Of a DNA stretch of 64,000 nucleotides, positions 45,035-54,303 are shown piece by piece (the first letter of the stretch is position 1; every line of letters starts with the position of its first letter). Source of the DNA: an uncultured Clostridia bacterium (GTDB lineage: Bacteria; Bacillota; Clostridia; TANB77; CAG-508); assembly GCA_934122085.1 (NCBI GenBank), contig CAKOVS010000003.1, positions 107,700 to 171,699 of the forward strand, in the 5' to 3' direction. The notes beneath the pieces were generated by a model. It saw nothing but the letters and a program-made list of their open reading frames with translations. It was not told the origin of the DNA and made no database searches. The translations under genes and the position numbers were made by a program.

Positions 45035-47337
45035 TTTATTACTCCTTTCTGACCAGTCATTAACCCTTGAGTTATTGGATATTTTGAATTTACCGGTACA
45101 TTAGAATACCATCCCCAACATGTAGCTCTATATTTACTCTTCCATTCACTCAATGATTCAATTCTAATTCCATTTGTTGTATTATTATATGTTGGGCCTA
45201 AACAATGAGCAACTAAACCATTTCCAATATAAATTCCACAATGACCATATACAGAATTTTTTCCTCCAAGCCCATATACAGCAGCTCCTAAAGGAACATA
45301 AGAAAAATCCTTTGATACTCCATATTTATTTCCAGCAAGTCTTGCATAACCTTGTCTACTAACACCTGCACCTGCTCGACTAGCTATAGTGTTAATCCAT
45401 GATAAACACATTCCTTTTGCTCCTCCTATTTTACAACTCCTTGCTAGTTCTACTATCTTCTTTTGAACCTCGTTTGCATCTTCATATTCATCAGTTCCAA
45501 CTAAATCTTTCATATCCATTCCAGTCCCACTATTTTCACCATCAATAATATAATCAATTCTACCTTCTGGTTGCTTAATTCCTGTAATTTTTTCAATAAT
45601 AATCTTCATATCTTTCTCAAGTTCTTGGGTGTTTTCATTCTGTTCCAAATAATAGTAAAACATGCTAGGAGATGTCAGCAAATTATTTTTAGCCCTTGGA
45701 TATGTATTTAAAAATTCAATAACCTCATCTGTTTTTATTCCTCCACCTTTGTCAACTACATTAGTTGTATATGAAAACCTACTTTTTGAATTTTTTCCAG
45801 TAATAGAAAATTTCTTCGTATGATATATATATATATCACTTGTAATCGCTGTAACTTCATATCCACTAGGAACTTTTGGATAATATGTATTTGGTGTTTG
45901 TGTTGGTTCTTTTTTTATAAATTGATGATATTCCCAACCTTTTGCTTCTCCTTCAATTGGACCATCATCTTCTTCACCAGCAGCAGGCAATGGTCGTAGA
46001 TTTCCTTGTACTATAACCTTTTGAGTTTTCGATATCCATGTATTTGCTTCTTGTACAACAAGATTAGCCGAGTTAGATACATCTCTGGTATATGCTGGAT
46101 TCATTTTATGTCCTATTTCATCTAAATATACTTTACATTTCTTTCTAGTATCTAATTGTTCCACTTGTACTTTATCTTGAGGGGTAGTAGCTGTTGGCTC
46201 AGGCTCAGTATAATTATAGGTGTCAACTATTTGTTTATCAACATTTCCTTCTTCATCTGTAATCTCTTCATATTTAGTAAATGTAACTGTCGTTACTGTT
46301 TCTGTATCCTCATATGTTGTTAATGTTCCCCTATATTTCCATAAACTATTAGTTATTACTGGAACTTCAACATATGTAAGTGTAATTGTTGAATTTTTTA
46401 CTTTATCTACAAGTTCATTCATTAAATCAACATCATCAACAATTTGATGTAAAGATACAAAAAAGTTTACGGGTGTAGCATATGGTTCTAATGCTGTTTG
46501 ATAATCAAATTCATGCATAGTAAATGTAATAACAGTAGTATCTGGTTTTCCTTTATGTTCTTCATCTTCTTTCCATATGTATTGACGATTTTCAATTAAC
46601 AAACATAATTCAAATGTATCTGGATTTAAAGAAAAATGCTTTAAATATTCTGCTGCAATTGAATCATCTTCTACTATTTCTGATGCCTCAGCTTTTAACT
46701 GAGAATATGGAACATATTCCAATTCTTCATCTATATATGACTCTGAATTATCTTCTGCCCTATAACCAGTTCTTCTAATTTTTACAATTCCATCAATTCC
46801 ATTATCATCATTCCTAATTTTTGGAAACATTGTTTTCACTTCTGCCCTAATATATTTATCAATCATATTTTTCAATTCATCATCTGATAAATTATTTGCA
46901 TCTTCTTCTGGATCATAATCTTCATCTGTATAATACATTTGAGTTGTATTTATCTGTGCATCTTTCAATCTTTGTATCATTATTTTTGAAAATTCACTTT
47001 TTTGTTCAAATCTTAAGCCATCATCAGATATCTTTATCATAGCCTTTAATTCATCTTTTATAGAATAATTATCTTGTTTTGATTTTTCATCATTTCCTTC
47101 TGAAGCAAATATTTGTGATATAGTGGTTTTCATAGACTGAAACGTATCTTTAACTGTATTCATATTTAACTGTATTATAAGTAATAAAAGAGTTGCAATA
47201 AAAAGTACTAATATTATAGGGATAATGTGCATTACAATCCAAGTTAATATAATTTTTAATATTTTATTTTTTACTTTTTGTTCAATTTTTTGTTTTATCT
47301 TAGTTGTTGTACTTTGTTTATTATCTTGAGGTTCCAT
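45031..47337 (-). CDS. T4SS-associated peptidoglycan hydrolase (NlpC/P60- or CHAP-like), VirB1 analogue
   Basis: About 768 residues. An N-terminal membrane helix (about 34-57) precedes a long extracellular part of unknown fold with many charged repeats of strands. A C-terminal cysteine peptidase/amidase domain (about 640-760) has the catalytic cysteine in GGAKGMCLSWINTIA, a histidine in VYGHCGIYIGNG and GLVAHCLGP. Such membrane-anchored cell-wall hydrolases open the wall for Gram-positive T4SSs (as VirB1 analogues). Start is ATG 47335-47337 after AAAGGAG. It overlaps the next gene by 4 bases. Confidence 0.8.
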   Translation of the reverse strand: MEPQDNKQSTTTKIKQKIEQKVKNKILKIILTWIVMHIIPIILVLFIATLLLLIIQLNMNTVKDTFQSMKTTISQIFASEGNDEKSKQDNYSIKDELKAMIKISDDGLRFEQKSEFSKIMIQRLKDAQINTTQMYYTDEDYDPEEDANNLSDDELKNMIDKYIRAEVKTMFPKIRNDDNGIDGIVKIRRTGYRAEDNSESYIDEELEYVPYSQLKAEASEIVEDDSIAAEYLKHFSLNPDTFELCLLIENRQYIWKEDEEHKGKPDTTVITFTMHEFDYQTALEPYATPVNFFVSLHQIVDDVDLMNELVDKVKNSTITLTYVEVPVITNSLWKYRGTLTTYEDTETVTTVTFTKYEEITDEEGNVDKQIVDTYNYTEPEPTATTPQDKVQVEQLDTRKKCKVYLDEIGHKMNPAYTRDVSNSANLVVQEANTWISKTQKVIVQGNLRPLPAAGEEDDGPIEGEAKGWEYHQFIKKEPTQTPNTYYPKVPSGYEVTAITSDIYIYHTKKFSITGKNSKSRFSYTTNVVDKGGGIKTDEVIEFLNTYPRAKNNLLTSPSMFYYYLEQNENTQELEKDMKIIIEKITGIKQPEGRIDYIIDGENSGTGMDMKDLVGTDEYEDANEVQKKIVELARSCKIGGAKGMCLSWINTIASRAGAGVSRQGYARLAGNKYGVSKDFSYVPLGAAVYGLGGKNSVYGHCGIYIGNGLVAHCLGPTYNNTTNGIRIESLSEWKSKYRATCWGWYSNVPVNSKYPITQGLMTGQKGVIK

Positions 47338-47354
47338 TAGATCTCCTTTCAATA

Positions 47355-48299
47355 TTAATATTTTATCTTAATACTCATCCTATTTGTGTAGTTATTCTTA
47401 TCATTTGATTGTAAATAAGTATCATAATCTAATATAATATCTCTAAATATCATATATTTTTCCTTATTAGTTGCACTATATGCTTTATTAAACTTTAGTA
47501 TATAAATATTTGTATTTTTACTATTAACTATTCCATCTTCAAGTCCAGTTTTATTATACATTACGGAATATTGAACATTTGAATCATTTTCAAGATAAAC
47601 ATTTCTAGGATCACTTTCACTTCCTATTAAGCAAATTTTATTTTCTGTTGTATTTTTTACTGAAACTTCTACTTCTTGATATTGGTCATATACATACATT
47701 TTTCCAATATGTATTTCTATTCCATCTTTTTTAACATCAATATTTTTATCTTCACAATAAATAAAATTATTTATATTTATTTTATATCCATTATCCTCTT
47801 TTACAAAAGTATAATATTCTTGAGATTCTTTTCCTTCTCCACCTGTTGATAATAAATCTCCATAAAATTTTATTAAATATAATGCTCTATTTCCGTCTAC
47901 AGACCATTTTACCATTGAATATTCTTGTTCTTCATAGAATCTAATATTTACATAATTCTTTTCAAATACTTCTGTCGTTGAAAAATTAAATGCATCTTTA
48001 CAATCATCTGTAAGCATATTATAAGCTTCTTGAATTTTTTTATTATTGCAATAATTTACAAACATTTTCATCGTATTTGCTATTGTACCATTATCTGTTG
48101 AATTTTGCACACTTTCTGTTTTAGCTACATTAGTTGTATTTTTTTGTGTGTTATTATTTTGATCATTAATTTTTTGATCTTCTTCAGATTTTAATATTGA
48201 ATTCGTACCATAAATTAATAGAAATACAAATACTATAACTAATATACTATTTAATATCTTTTTTCTATTTTTATTTATTAATCTTCTTATTTGCAACAT
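47355..48299 (-). CDS. Bitopic protein with NTF2-like domain (VirB8 candidate)
   Basis: A 314-residue protein with one N-terminal membrane helix (about 15-33), a Asn/Thr/Gln-rich linker, and an NTF2-like domain (about 75-180). That domain has TMKMFVNYCNNKKIQEAYNM and FEKNYVNIRFYEEQEYSM, a VirB8-type start. A second beta-rich domain (about 190-314) resembles DUF4352-type extracellular domains. It lies between the VirB6-like gene and the hydrolase gene, the usual place for a VirB8 equivalent. The gene has GAGGAGG before the ATG. Confidence 0.65.
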   Translation of the reverse strand: MLQIRRLINKNRKKILNSILVIVFVFLLIYGTNSILKSEEDQKINDQNNNTQKNTTNVAKTESVQNSTDNGTIANTMKMFVNYCNNKKIQEAYNMLTDDCKDAFNFSTTEVFEKNYVNIRFYEEQEYSMVKWSVDGNRALYLIKFYGDLLSTGGEGKESQEYYTFVKEDNGYKININNFIYCEDKNIDVKKDGIEIHIGKMYVYDQYQEVEVSVKNTTENKICLIGSESDPRNVYLENDSNVQYSVMYNKTGLEDGIVNSKNTNIYILKFNKAYSATNKEKYMIFRDIILDYDTYLQSNDKNNYTNRMSIKIKY

Positions 48300-48333
48300 A
48301 TAGTCCTCCTCATTTTTGGTAAATTATATATAT

Positions 48334-51300
48334 TTAATTATTTACTTTATCAAATTCTTCAACGTTTTTTATAAACTCACGAAATGTTGCTCTAGCTTTA
48401 TCCTCTCTATCTGTTCCTTTGTATTTATCTATTTGTTTATCTATAAATTTATCTCTTTTTGCATCATCAAACATAATATCATAATTTCCATAAGATATTA
48501 ATTCTTGTCTATATTGTAATGTAGCAATTGATAATTTATCTGCTTCTTCCACTGATGAAATTCTTTTTTCTTTTAATAAATAATCTGCATAGTTTAGTCC
48601 CTTTTTTTGCTCAGAAAAATCAGTTATTCCTCTACTAACATAATTATCCCTAGCTCTTTTTCTCATTTCTCTTGCTCTTCCTTGATACTTTTGCTCAAAT
48701 TGTTGTATTACATCATCTCTATCATACCAATCATTACAATGATCTCTTAATCTACGTTCAGGAGTTCTTACATTAGAAAGTGCTGCTCCTCCTCTATTCA
48801 TCACTGAATTGGCACTAGCGTATCCTGCTCCAAATGCCACAGTTCCTTCCCAAGGTTTATATTGACCATCTGTAATACTTATTCCTGCTTGTACTGCCGC
48901 TGCTGTAAGTCCAGCAGTTGTTCCAACTGCCAATCTAGCAACATTATTAGATAGTCTTTTTCCATTATATGTTGCACTTTTCTTAGTATCCCATACTGGT
49001 TTTACAATTTGTTTTCCTATGTTTATTACTCCTCCAGCAACTGGAGTTTTAATAATTGTACTAAAAATACCAACTTTATTTTCTTTTTTATCTTTTCTAA
49101 AATCTTCTTTATGGACTTCTTCATTTTCGTTCTCTACATTCAAAGTTGAAAAACTATTAAAAATAATATCATTCTCATTCATCCTTGAATTTATAATATT
49201 AAAATATTGTTTAGCTGTATCAGTATGTCCATTTGCACTGGCTTGAACCATCATATTTAATAATTCTTCTGTAGATATATTAGCATGTGTGTCCTTATAT
49301 CTTAAGGATATACCTCTATTTTTTAATCTATCTTCATTTTTCTGAATTTTCACTTTCATTGCATCTTTTAACTCTTTAATATCTTTGAGTAATGTATCAC
49401 TTTTACTTCCTGACTTTTTGTTTTTTCTTATTTTTTTATACTTTGAATCAATCATATTATATAAACTTTTCATATCTACTGGTGAAGGACTTTCTACTGA
49501 GCTCCAATCTGTACCTTGTAGTTTTTTCCTTAGTTCGTCTATATCATTTTCTGTATTCAATTGGATTTTCACATTATTACCAGATTTATTATTATCAGAT
49601 TGATTTCTTTGATAATTTAGTTCTTCTCCTGAATCTTCAATCCAACTTTCTATATTTGTATCTTCTTTTGTCGGAATGTAAAAATTATCATTAAAATTAT
49701 TACTTACTTTTGACTTTCCTATTCCACTATTGCCATTTGCTCCAACAAATCTAGAAACACCTCCAGTTATATTTTTTATAAGACTATTAGCCAAACTTGT
49801 TGTTACAATTGCTTCCATTGCTCCAGAAACCATTCCTCCTTTAGCCCTATGGAATCCAAATATTTTCTTAAATATTTTTTCTGCCTGAGACATAAATAAT
49901 AGTACAGCAATTGCGTAAATTGGATTCTTTACAGCTAAAGTTAAAGCTGAATTCATTAATACAATATACATTATAAGATGCATTAATTGTAATAAAGAAT
50001 TAAAAATATACTCTGTTAACCACATTTGAAACCCTTGAGCTTTACTATCATTCATTTTTTCTATAGGATATGTACATGCTACAATAGGTGCAATCAATGT
50101 CAAAAATGCAATATTAATCATTCTCTTTATATATTTTATTGTAAATTTTATTGTTAAAGTAATTAATGCTACATAAATAATCAACTGCATAATCTTCTTT
50201 GAAAATGCTTGTTGTTGCATTTGAAATCTCGCTAACCCCATTAAATTTGTTACAAATTTTTGATTATTAAAATGTACTTCTACATTTCCCATTGAATTTT
50301 GAAATAATTCCGTAATATTTTGAACTACTGCAATTATAAAAGCCATAATATAATGCATAGAAAATAAAATAGCTATAGCAATAAACCAATTTATAATTCT
50401 TTCTTTATATTTTGCTTTGTCACTCAAATTTGCACTCAATATTAATTTAATTCCTGTATATATTAAAATTGACAATAATGCCACAATTGCAACCATTCTT
50501 AATACTTTATACCAAGATGCAATTGTTACTCTCAAATTATTCCATCCAGTTGAATTATTATCTCTTAATTCACCTGTTTGATTATCAACTATTTTTCCTG
50601 ATATAAAATCTATACTTAATAAATCTATTTTTCCAGAAAATATTTCTTCTGGTGAATATTTTATATGAGGATATTTTACATCAACTATAACGCCTAGTGC
50701 ATTTTTATATTGATCTGTACTTAAAGTTATTCTTGCACCAGCAACATCCCCTGTACTAGTTGAAGGTATAGTTTTTTGCATAATAGCTTCATATTGTGTC
50801 CCTGTAATAAAACTTGAAACAATTGATAATATACAGTCTGAACAAAATGTAACAAATTCAAATACTGGCTCTAAAATCATTCCTGTCCAAATATCTATAT
50901 TATCTACAAAATTATCATTTACTTGGTCTGTATCTATATCGATTTTACTATTTACATCATTTTTAGTTGAATTTCCAACATTATTAGACATATCTATCTT
51001 GGAATCTCCATTTTCCACAGAAGAATTATATGCATCTATAGACTTGTTAATAAGCTCATACACTTTTTTTATAGCATCTGGTACTGTTGAATTCAATTCG
51101 TCATATGTTATTTCATCATATTCTTTTTCCTTTATTTCCGTAGAAATATCATTATACTCTTTATTACTTAATGTTGATAATACCATATATGAAAAATATG
51201 CCTGAGCCATTGTGTTAGGATAGTTTTCTCTACTAATTGGTGTAAGGTGTAATGATTGTCCCATCTCTAAAAATGTATTATTTATTGTTGACCCTAATGT

Positions 51301-51492
51301 TCCAATATAATCATCACTTGGGGATACTATAGCTTTATTTATTAAATCTATTGTTGTATTGTAATCTGTAACTTGACTTTCCTTAGTTCTTTCCTCTGTT
51401 GCATATATAAAATTCATTGATATATTATTTAATAATATACTTATTATTACAAATATACAAATAACTTTAGAAATCTTTTTAATTATTTTCAA
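48334..51492 (-). CDS. VirB6-like polytopic T4SS protein (1052 residues)
   Basis: Signal peptide (about 1-32), extracellular N-terminal part, then about six or seven membrane helices (about 335-560). A long cytoplasmic, charged C-terminal half follows. The core block SWYKVLRMVAIVALLSILIY, then LSANLSDKAKYKERIINWFI, matches the 886-residue paralog next door. Both also share PEEIFSGK-x-DLL-x-IDFISGK upstream and AGISITDGQYKPWEG near the C-terminus. Large polytopic proteins of this layout form the inner channel (VirB6/TrbL). Starts at a TTG (51490-51492) after AAGGAGG. Confidence 0.8.
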   Translation of the reverse strand: MKIIKKISKVICIFVIISILLNNISMNFIYATEERTKESQVTDYNTTIDLINKAIVSPSDDYIGTLGSTINNTFLEMGQSLHLTPISRENYPNTMAQAYFSYMVLSTLSNKEYNDISTEIKEKEYDEITYDELNSTVPDAIKKVYELINKSIDAYNSSVENGDSKIDMSNNVGNSTKNDVNSKIDIDTDQVNDNFVDNIDIWTGMILEPVFEFVTFCSDCILSIVSSFITGTQYEAIMQKTIPSTSTGDVAGARITLSTDQYKNALGVIVDVKYPHIKYSPEEIFSGKIDLLSIDFISGKIVDNQTGELRDNNSTGWNNLRVTIASWYKVLRMVAIVALLSILIYTGIKLILSANLSDKAKYKERIINWFIAIAILFSMHYIMAFIIAVVQNITELFQNSMGNVEVHFNNQKFVTNLMGLARFQMQQQAFSKKIMQLIIYVALITLTIKFTIKYIKRMINIAFLTLIAPIVACTYPIEKMNDSKAQGFQMWLTEYIFNSLLQLMHLIMYIVLMNSALTLAVKNPIYAIAVLLFMSQAEKIFKKIFGFHRAKGGMVSGAMEAIVTTSLANSLIKNITGGVSRFVGANGNSGIGKSKVSNNFNDNFYIPTKEDTNIESWIEDSGEELNYQRNQSDNNKSGNNVKIQLNTENDIDELRKKLQGTDWSSVESPSPVDMKSLYNMIDSKYKKIRKNKKSGSKSDTLLKDIKELKDAMKVKIQKNEDRLKNRGISLRYKDTHANISTEELLNMMVQASANGHTDTAKQYFNIINSRMNENDIIFNSFSTLNVENENEEVHKEDFRKDKKENKVGIFSTIIKTPVAGGVINIGKQIVKPVWDTKKSATYNGKRLSNNVARLAVGTTAGLTAAAVQAGISITDGQYKPWEGTVAFGAGYASANSVMNRGGAALSNVRTPERRLRDHCNDWYDRDDVIQQFEQKYQGRAREMRKRARDNYVSRGITDFSEQKKGLNYADYLLKEKRISSVEEADKLSIATLQYRQELISYGNYDIMFDDAKRDKFIDKQIDKYKGTDREDKARATFREFIKNVEEFDKVNN

Positions 51493-51582
51493 ACCAGTAT
51501 CCTCCTTTCAATTATTTAAAGTAGTTTTTTTAATTAGACACTATATAAAATGTGATATAGTATCTAATTCCTAAAAGCCACT

Positions 51583-54228
51583 TTATCTTACTTCTCTCAT
51601 CATATCAATTAGTGCTCCATATTGTTGTAACTTAGTTGCATCTCCACCTGCCATTTGTCTTGCCCAATTATCCTTTTCTGCATCATTAGAAAGAACTTTT
51701 CCTAATAGACCTTCTTCTTTTAACTTGCTTCTTTGTTTATTAATAAGTCTAATTTGTTTATCTGCAATATCTGTATCAAATCCATGATTTGCCTTAAGTT
51801 TATCTGCATTTTTTATATTTTTTATTATTTGTTTTGTATCTGTTTCTCCATATTGTGCATAATTACTTCCTATTCTTTCCATTAATTCATTTAAATCTTC
51901 ATTTGGAAATGCTTGTTTCATTGCATCTCTTACATCTGTTCTATGTATATAATCATCAACTGCTCTTTTTCTTTGTACATCTGCTGGTAAATTTGCATTA
52001 TATCCTTCCATAAATGTATCTTGAAGTCCTCCTGTTAATTTGTTTCCTGCTGCAAAACCACCAGTAAATGCTGTTATCCCTTCCCATGGTTTATATTGCC
52101 CATCTGTAATACTTATTCCTGCTTGTACTGCAGCTGCCGTTGCTCCCATTCCTACTCCAACTGCGCCTCTTGCTAATTTTCCTCCGACCATTTTAATATT
52201 AGAGCCTAAAGATTTTTTTGTATCGATTCCAGTTATTTTCTTTAGTGCTGAACTTCCAAGATTTTTGGTACCGCCCCAAACACCAGCGCCAAATGCTCCT
52301 AATCTACTTGAAGCAGATGCTGTATTTCCTCCAGTTCCAAAACCACCTGTTGCTCCTCCTCTAGCTCCTGAACTACCTGTTACACTTCCTCCAGCTCCTG
52401 AACTACCTATTGCTCCTCCTCCAGCTCCAGAACTGCCTATTGCGCCTCCTCCAGTTCCAGAACCACCTATTGCGCCTCCTCCAGTTCCAGAACCACCTGT
52501 TGCAACTCCTCCTGGAAGTGCTATGTCTGAATCACTATCTTTTAATGGTGCAAATGTTGGAATATTTCCACTTGATGGACTAGCATTTCCTGCTTTTCCA
52601 TTTCCTCCACCTTTACCAATTCTTGTAAGATCTTTTATTTTATCTGCTACTGTTACCGCTGCAAACGCTGAACTTAATCCTCCAGCCATTCCTTCTCTAG
52701 CTTTATCAAATCCAAATATTTTCTTGAATATTTTTTCAGCATCACTAATAAATTTTAATGCAACTATTCCATATAAAACATTTGTTGCTGCTAACTGAAT
52801 TGCTGAACCTACTAAAACATAATACAATAATAAATGTAATGGTTGTAATAATGCTGTAAATATGTATTCTTTTATCCACATTTGAAAACCCTGTGCTTGG
52901 CCATCTGCTAATTTATCTATTGGATATGTAGCTGCTACAATTGGAGCTATTAATGTTAAAAACGCCATATTTATTACCCTTTTTAGGTAAATAAATGTAA
53001 ATTTTAATGTATACCAAACTAATGCAACATACATTACCAAATATCCTAATTTTACTGTTGCTCTATTTTCTAACATTCTAAATCTTACAAAACCAATTAA
53101 GTTTGTAGTAAATTCACTTAAATCAGCTGATGGTATTACTTTTATTCCTGAAAAATTAGTTTGCATAAGATTACTTAATTGATTAATTAATGTTATTGTA
53201 AAGCTCATAATATAATGCATTGAAAATAGTATTGCTACAGCTATAAACCAATTCAATATCCATTCTTTATATTTAGCTTTATCTTTTGAATTTGCACTTA
53301 TTAACATTCTTATTCCCGTATATATTAATACTGATAATAAAGCAACAATCGCTATTAATCTCAATACTTTATACCAAGATGCGACAACCGTTCTTATAGC
53401 ATTCCATCCTTCACTTTTAATTAGATTTCCATATGAATCCTTTCCAGAAATAAAATCAATATTAAGTAAATCTACTTTTCCTGAAAATATTTCTTCAGGA
53501 GTATACTTAAAGTTTGGATAATAATTTCCTGTAAGTGATTCAAAATCACTTGTATTTACATTAAATTCTTTCAAATTCTTTGGCTCATATCCAAAATCAG
53601 AAGCTTGTGGTGCTGTATTTATCATTATTGCTTCATCACTATCATTTCCAGTATATTTCTCTGGATACATAAATTTTCCTGTCCATTTCATAACTGTATC
53701 TGCAACGAAATTAACAAATGAAACAAATGGTCTTAGAAGTGTTCCTCCTAATTTATCCCAATCCACAGATTCTGTTTCCACCGTAACTCCAGATGGGTCC
53801 TGTCCCATTGCTGCAGATGAACTTACATTAGAATCTGGATTATATTTATTTTTAACATCTTCATTTGCTACTGCACTAATTTCTTCACTTGTTAAATTAA
53901 TCGTAGTACTCTTTAATGAAAACTCTCCATCTCCACCAGCAAGACTTGGTGATAAAACACTATAATCTACGGAAACTTTACTCGAGTCACTTGCATATTT
54001 CTGAAAAATCTTATTTGCAACAGTACTATCAACATTTGTTTGTTTTATTATTTCATTTTTCATTGCATTCATAGCACTATTTTTCATCTTTGGACATGTA
54101 GCTGAAACACTTTTCATAGCATCTTCTATACTTCCAGATAGTGCATATACTTTTATAATTGGTAAAAACAAATTTATTATTATACAAAACAATATTATTA
54201 TTGATATAAATTTTTTTCTTCTATTCAC
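51583..54228 (-). CDS. VirB6-like polytopic T4SS protein (881 residues), paralog
   Basis: Paralog of the neighbouring 1052-residue protein. It has a signal peptide, extracellular domain and about seven membrane helices (about 290-510; SWYKVLRLIAIVALLSVLIY). A Gly/Ser-rich low-complexity spacer (about 555-640) and a C-terminal domain with AGISITDGQYKPWEG follow. Presumably both contribute to the translocation pore. The start is taken as GTG at 54226-54228 (MNRRKKF) since GGAGGTGA lies just upstream; a GTG five codons earlier sits on that site. A run of 30-base repeats encodes the spacer. Confidence 0.8.
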   Translation of the reverse strand: MNRRKKFISIIILFCIIINLFLPIIKVYALSGSIEDAMKSVSATCPKMKNSAMNAMKNEIIKQTNVDSTVANKIFQKYASDSSKVSVDYSVLSPSLAGGDGEFSLKSTTINLTSEEISAVANEDVKNKYNPDSNVSSSAAMGQDPSGVTVETESVDWDKLGGTLLRPFVSFVNFVADTVMKWTGKFMYPEKYTGNDSDEAIMINTAPQASDFGYEPKNLKEFNVNTSDFESLTGNYYPNFKYTPEEIFSGKVDLLNIDFISGKDSYGNLIKSEGWNAIRTVVASWYKVLRLIAIVALLSVLIYTGIRMLISANSKDKAKYKEWILNWFIAVAILFSMHYIMSFTITLINQLSNLMQTNFSGIKVIPSADLSEFTTNLIGFVRFRMLENRATVKLGYLVMYVALVWYTLKFTFIYLKRVINMAFLTLIAPIVAATYPIDKLADGQAQGFQMWIKEYIFTALLQPLHLLLYYVLVGSAIQLAATNVLYGIVALKFISDAEKIFKKIFGFDKAREGMAGGLSSAFAAVTVADKIKDLTRIGKGGGNGKAGNASPSSGNIPTFAPLKDSDSDIALPGGVATGGSGTGGGAIGGSGTGGGAIGSSGAGGGAIGSSGAGGSVTGSSGARGGATGGFGTGGNTASASSRLGAFGAGVWGGTKNLGSSALKKITGIDTKKSLGSNIKMVGGKLARGAVGVGMGATAAAVQAGISITDGQYKPWEGITAFTGGFAAGNKLTGGLQDTFMEGYNANLPADVQRKRAVDDYIHRTDVRDAMKQAFPNEDLNELMERIGSNYAQYGETDTKQIIKNIKNADKLKANHGFDTDIADKQIRLINKQRSKLKEEGLLGKVLSNDAEKDNWARQMAGGDATKLQQYGALIDMMREVR
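52325..52512. repeat. 30-base tandem repeat encoding a Gly/Ser-rich linker
   Basis: About six imperfect copies of a 30-base unit (plus strand form GCTCCTCCTCCAGCTCCAGA with CTGCCTATT) that encode units like GGSGTGGGAI/GSSGAGGGAI in the VirB6-like gene. G+C is much higher than around it. Copy number may differ between strains. Confidence 0.85.
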
Positions 54229-54303
54229 ACTCTCACCTCCCACTTTTCATAAATTTCAAAACCATTCCATTTAATATACTGCATATAAAACTCCTTATTT
54301 TGA

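Noticed and set aside
52325..52512. Possible CRISPR-like array
   Set aside because: Units are contiguous, in frame, without spacers, and encode a Gly/Ser linker; no cas genes.
52040..52798. A 252-residue Pro/Ala-rich frame on the plus strand
   Set aside because: Antisense of the Gly-rich linker and helices of the VirB6-like gene; no ribosome site, composition explained by the repeat.
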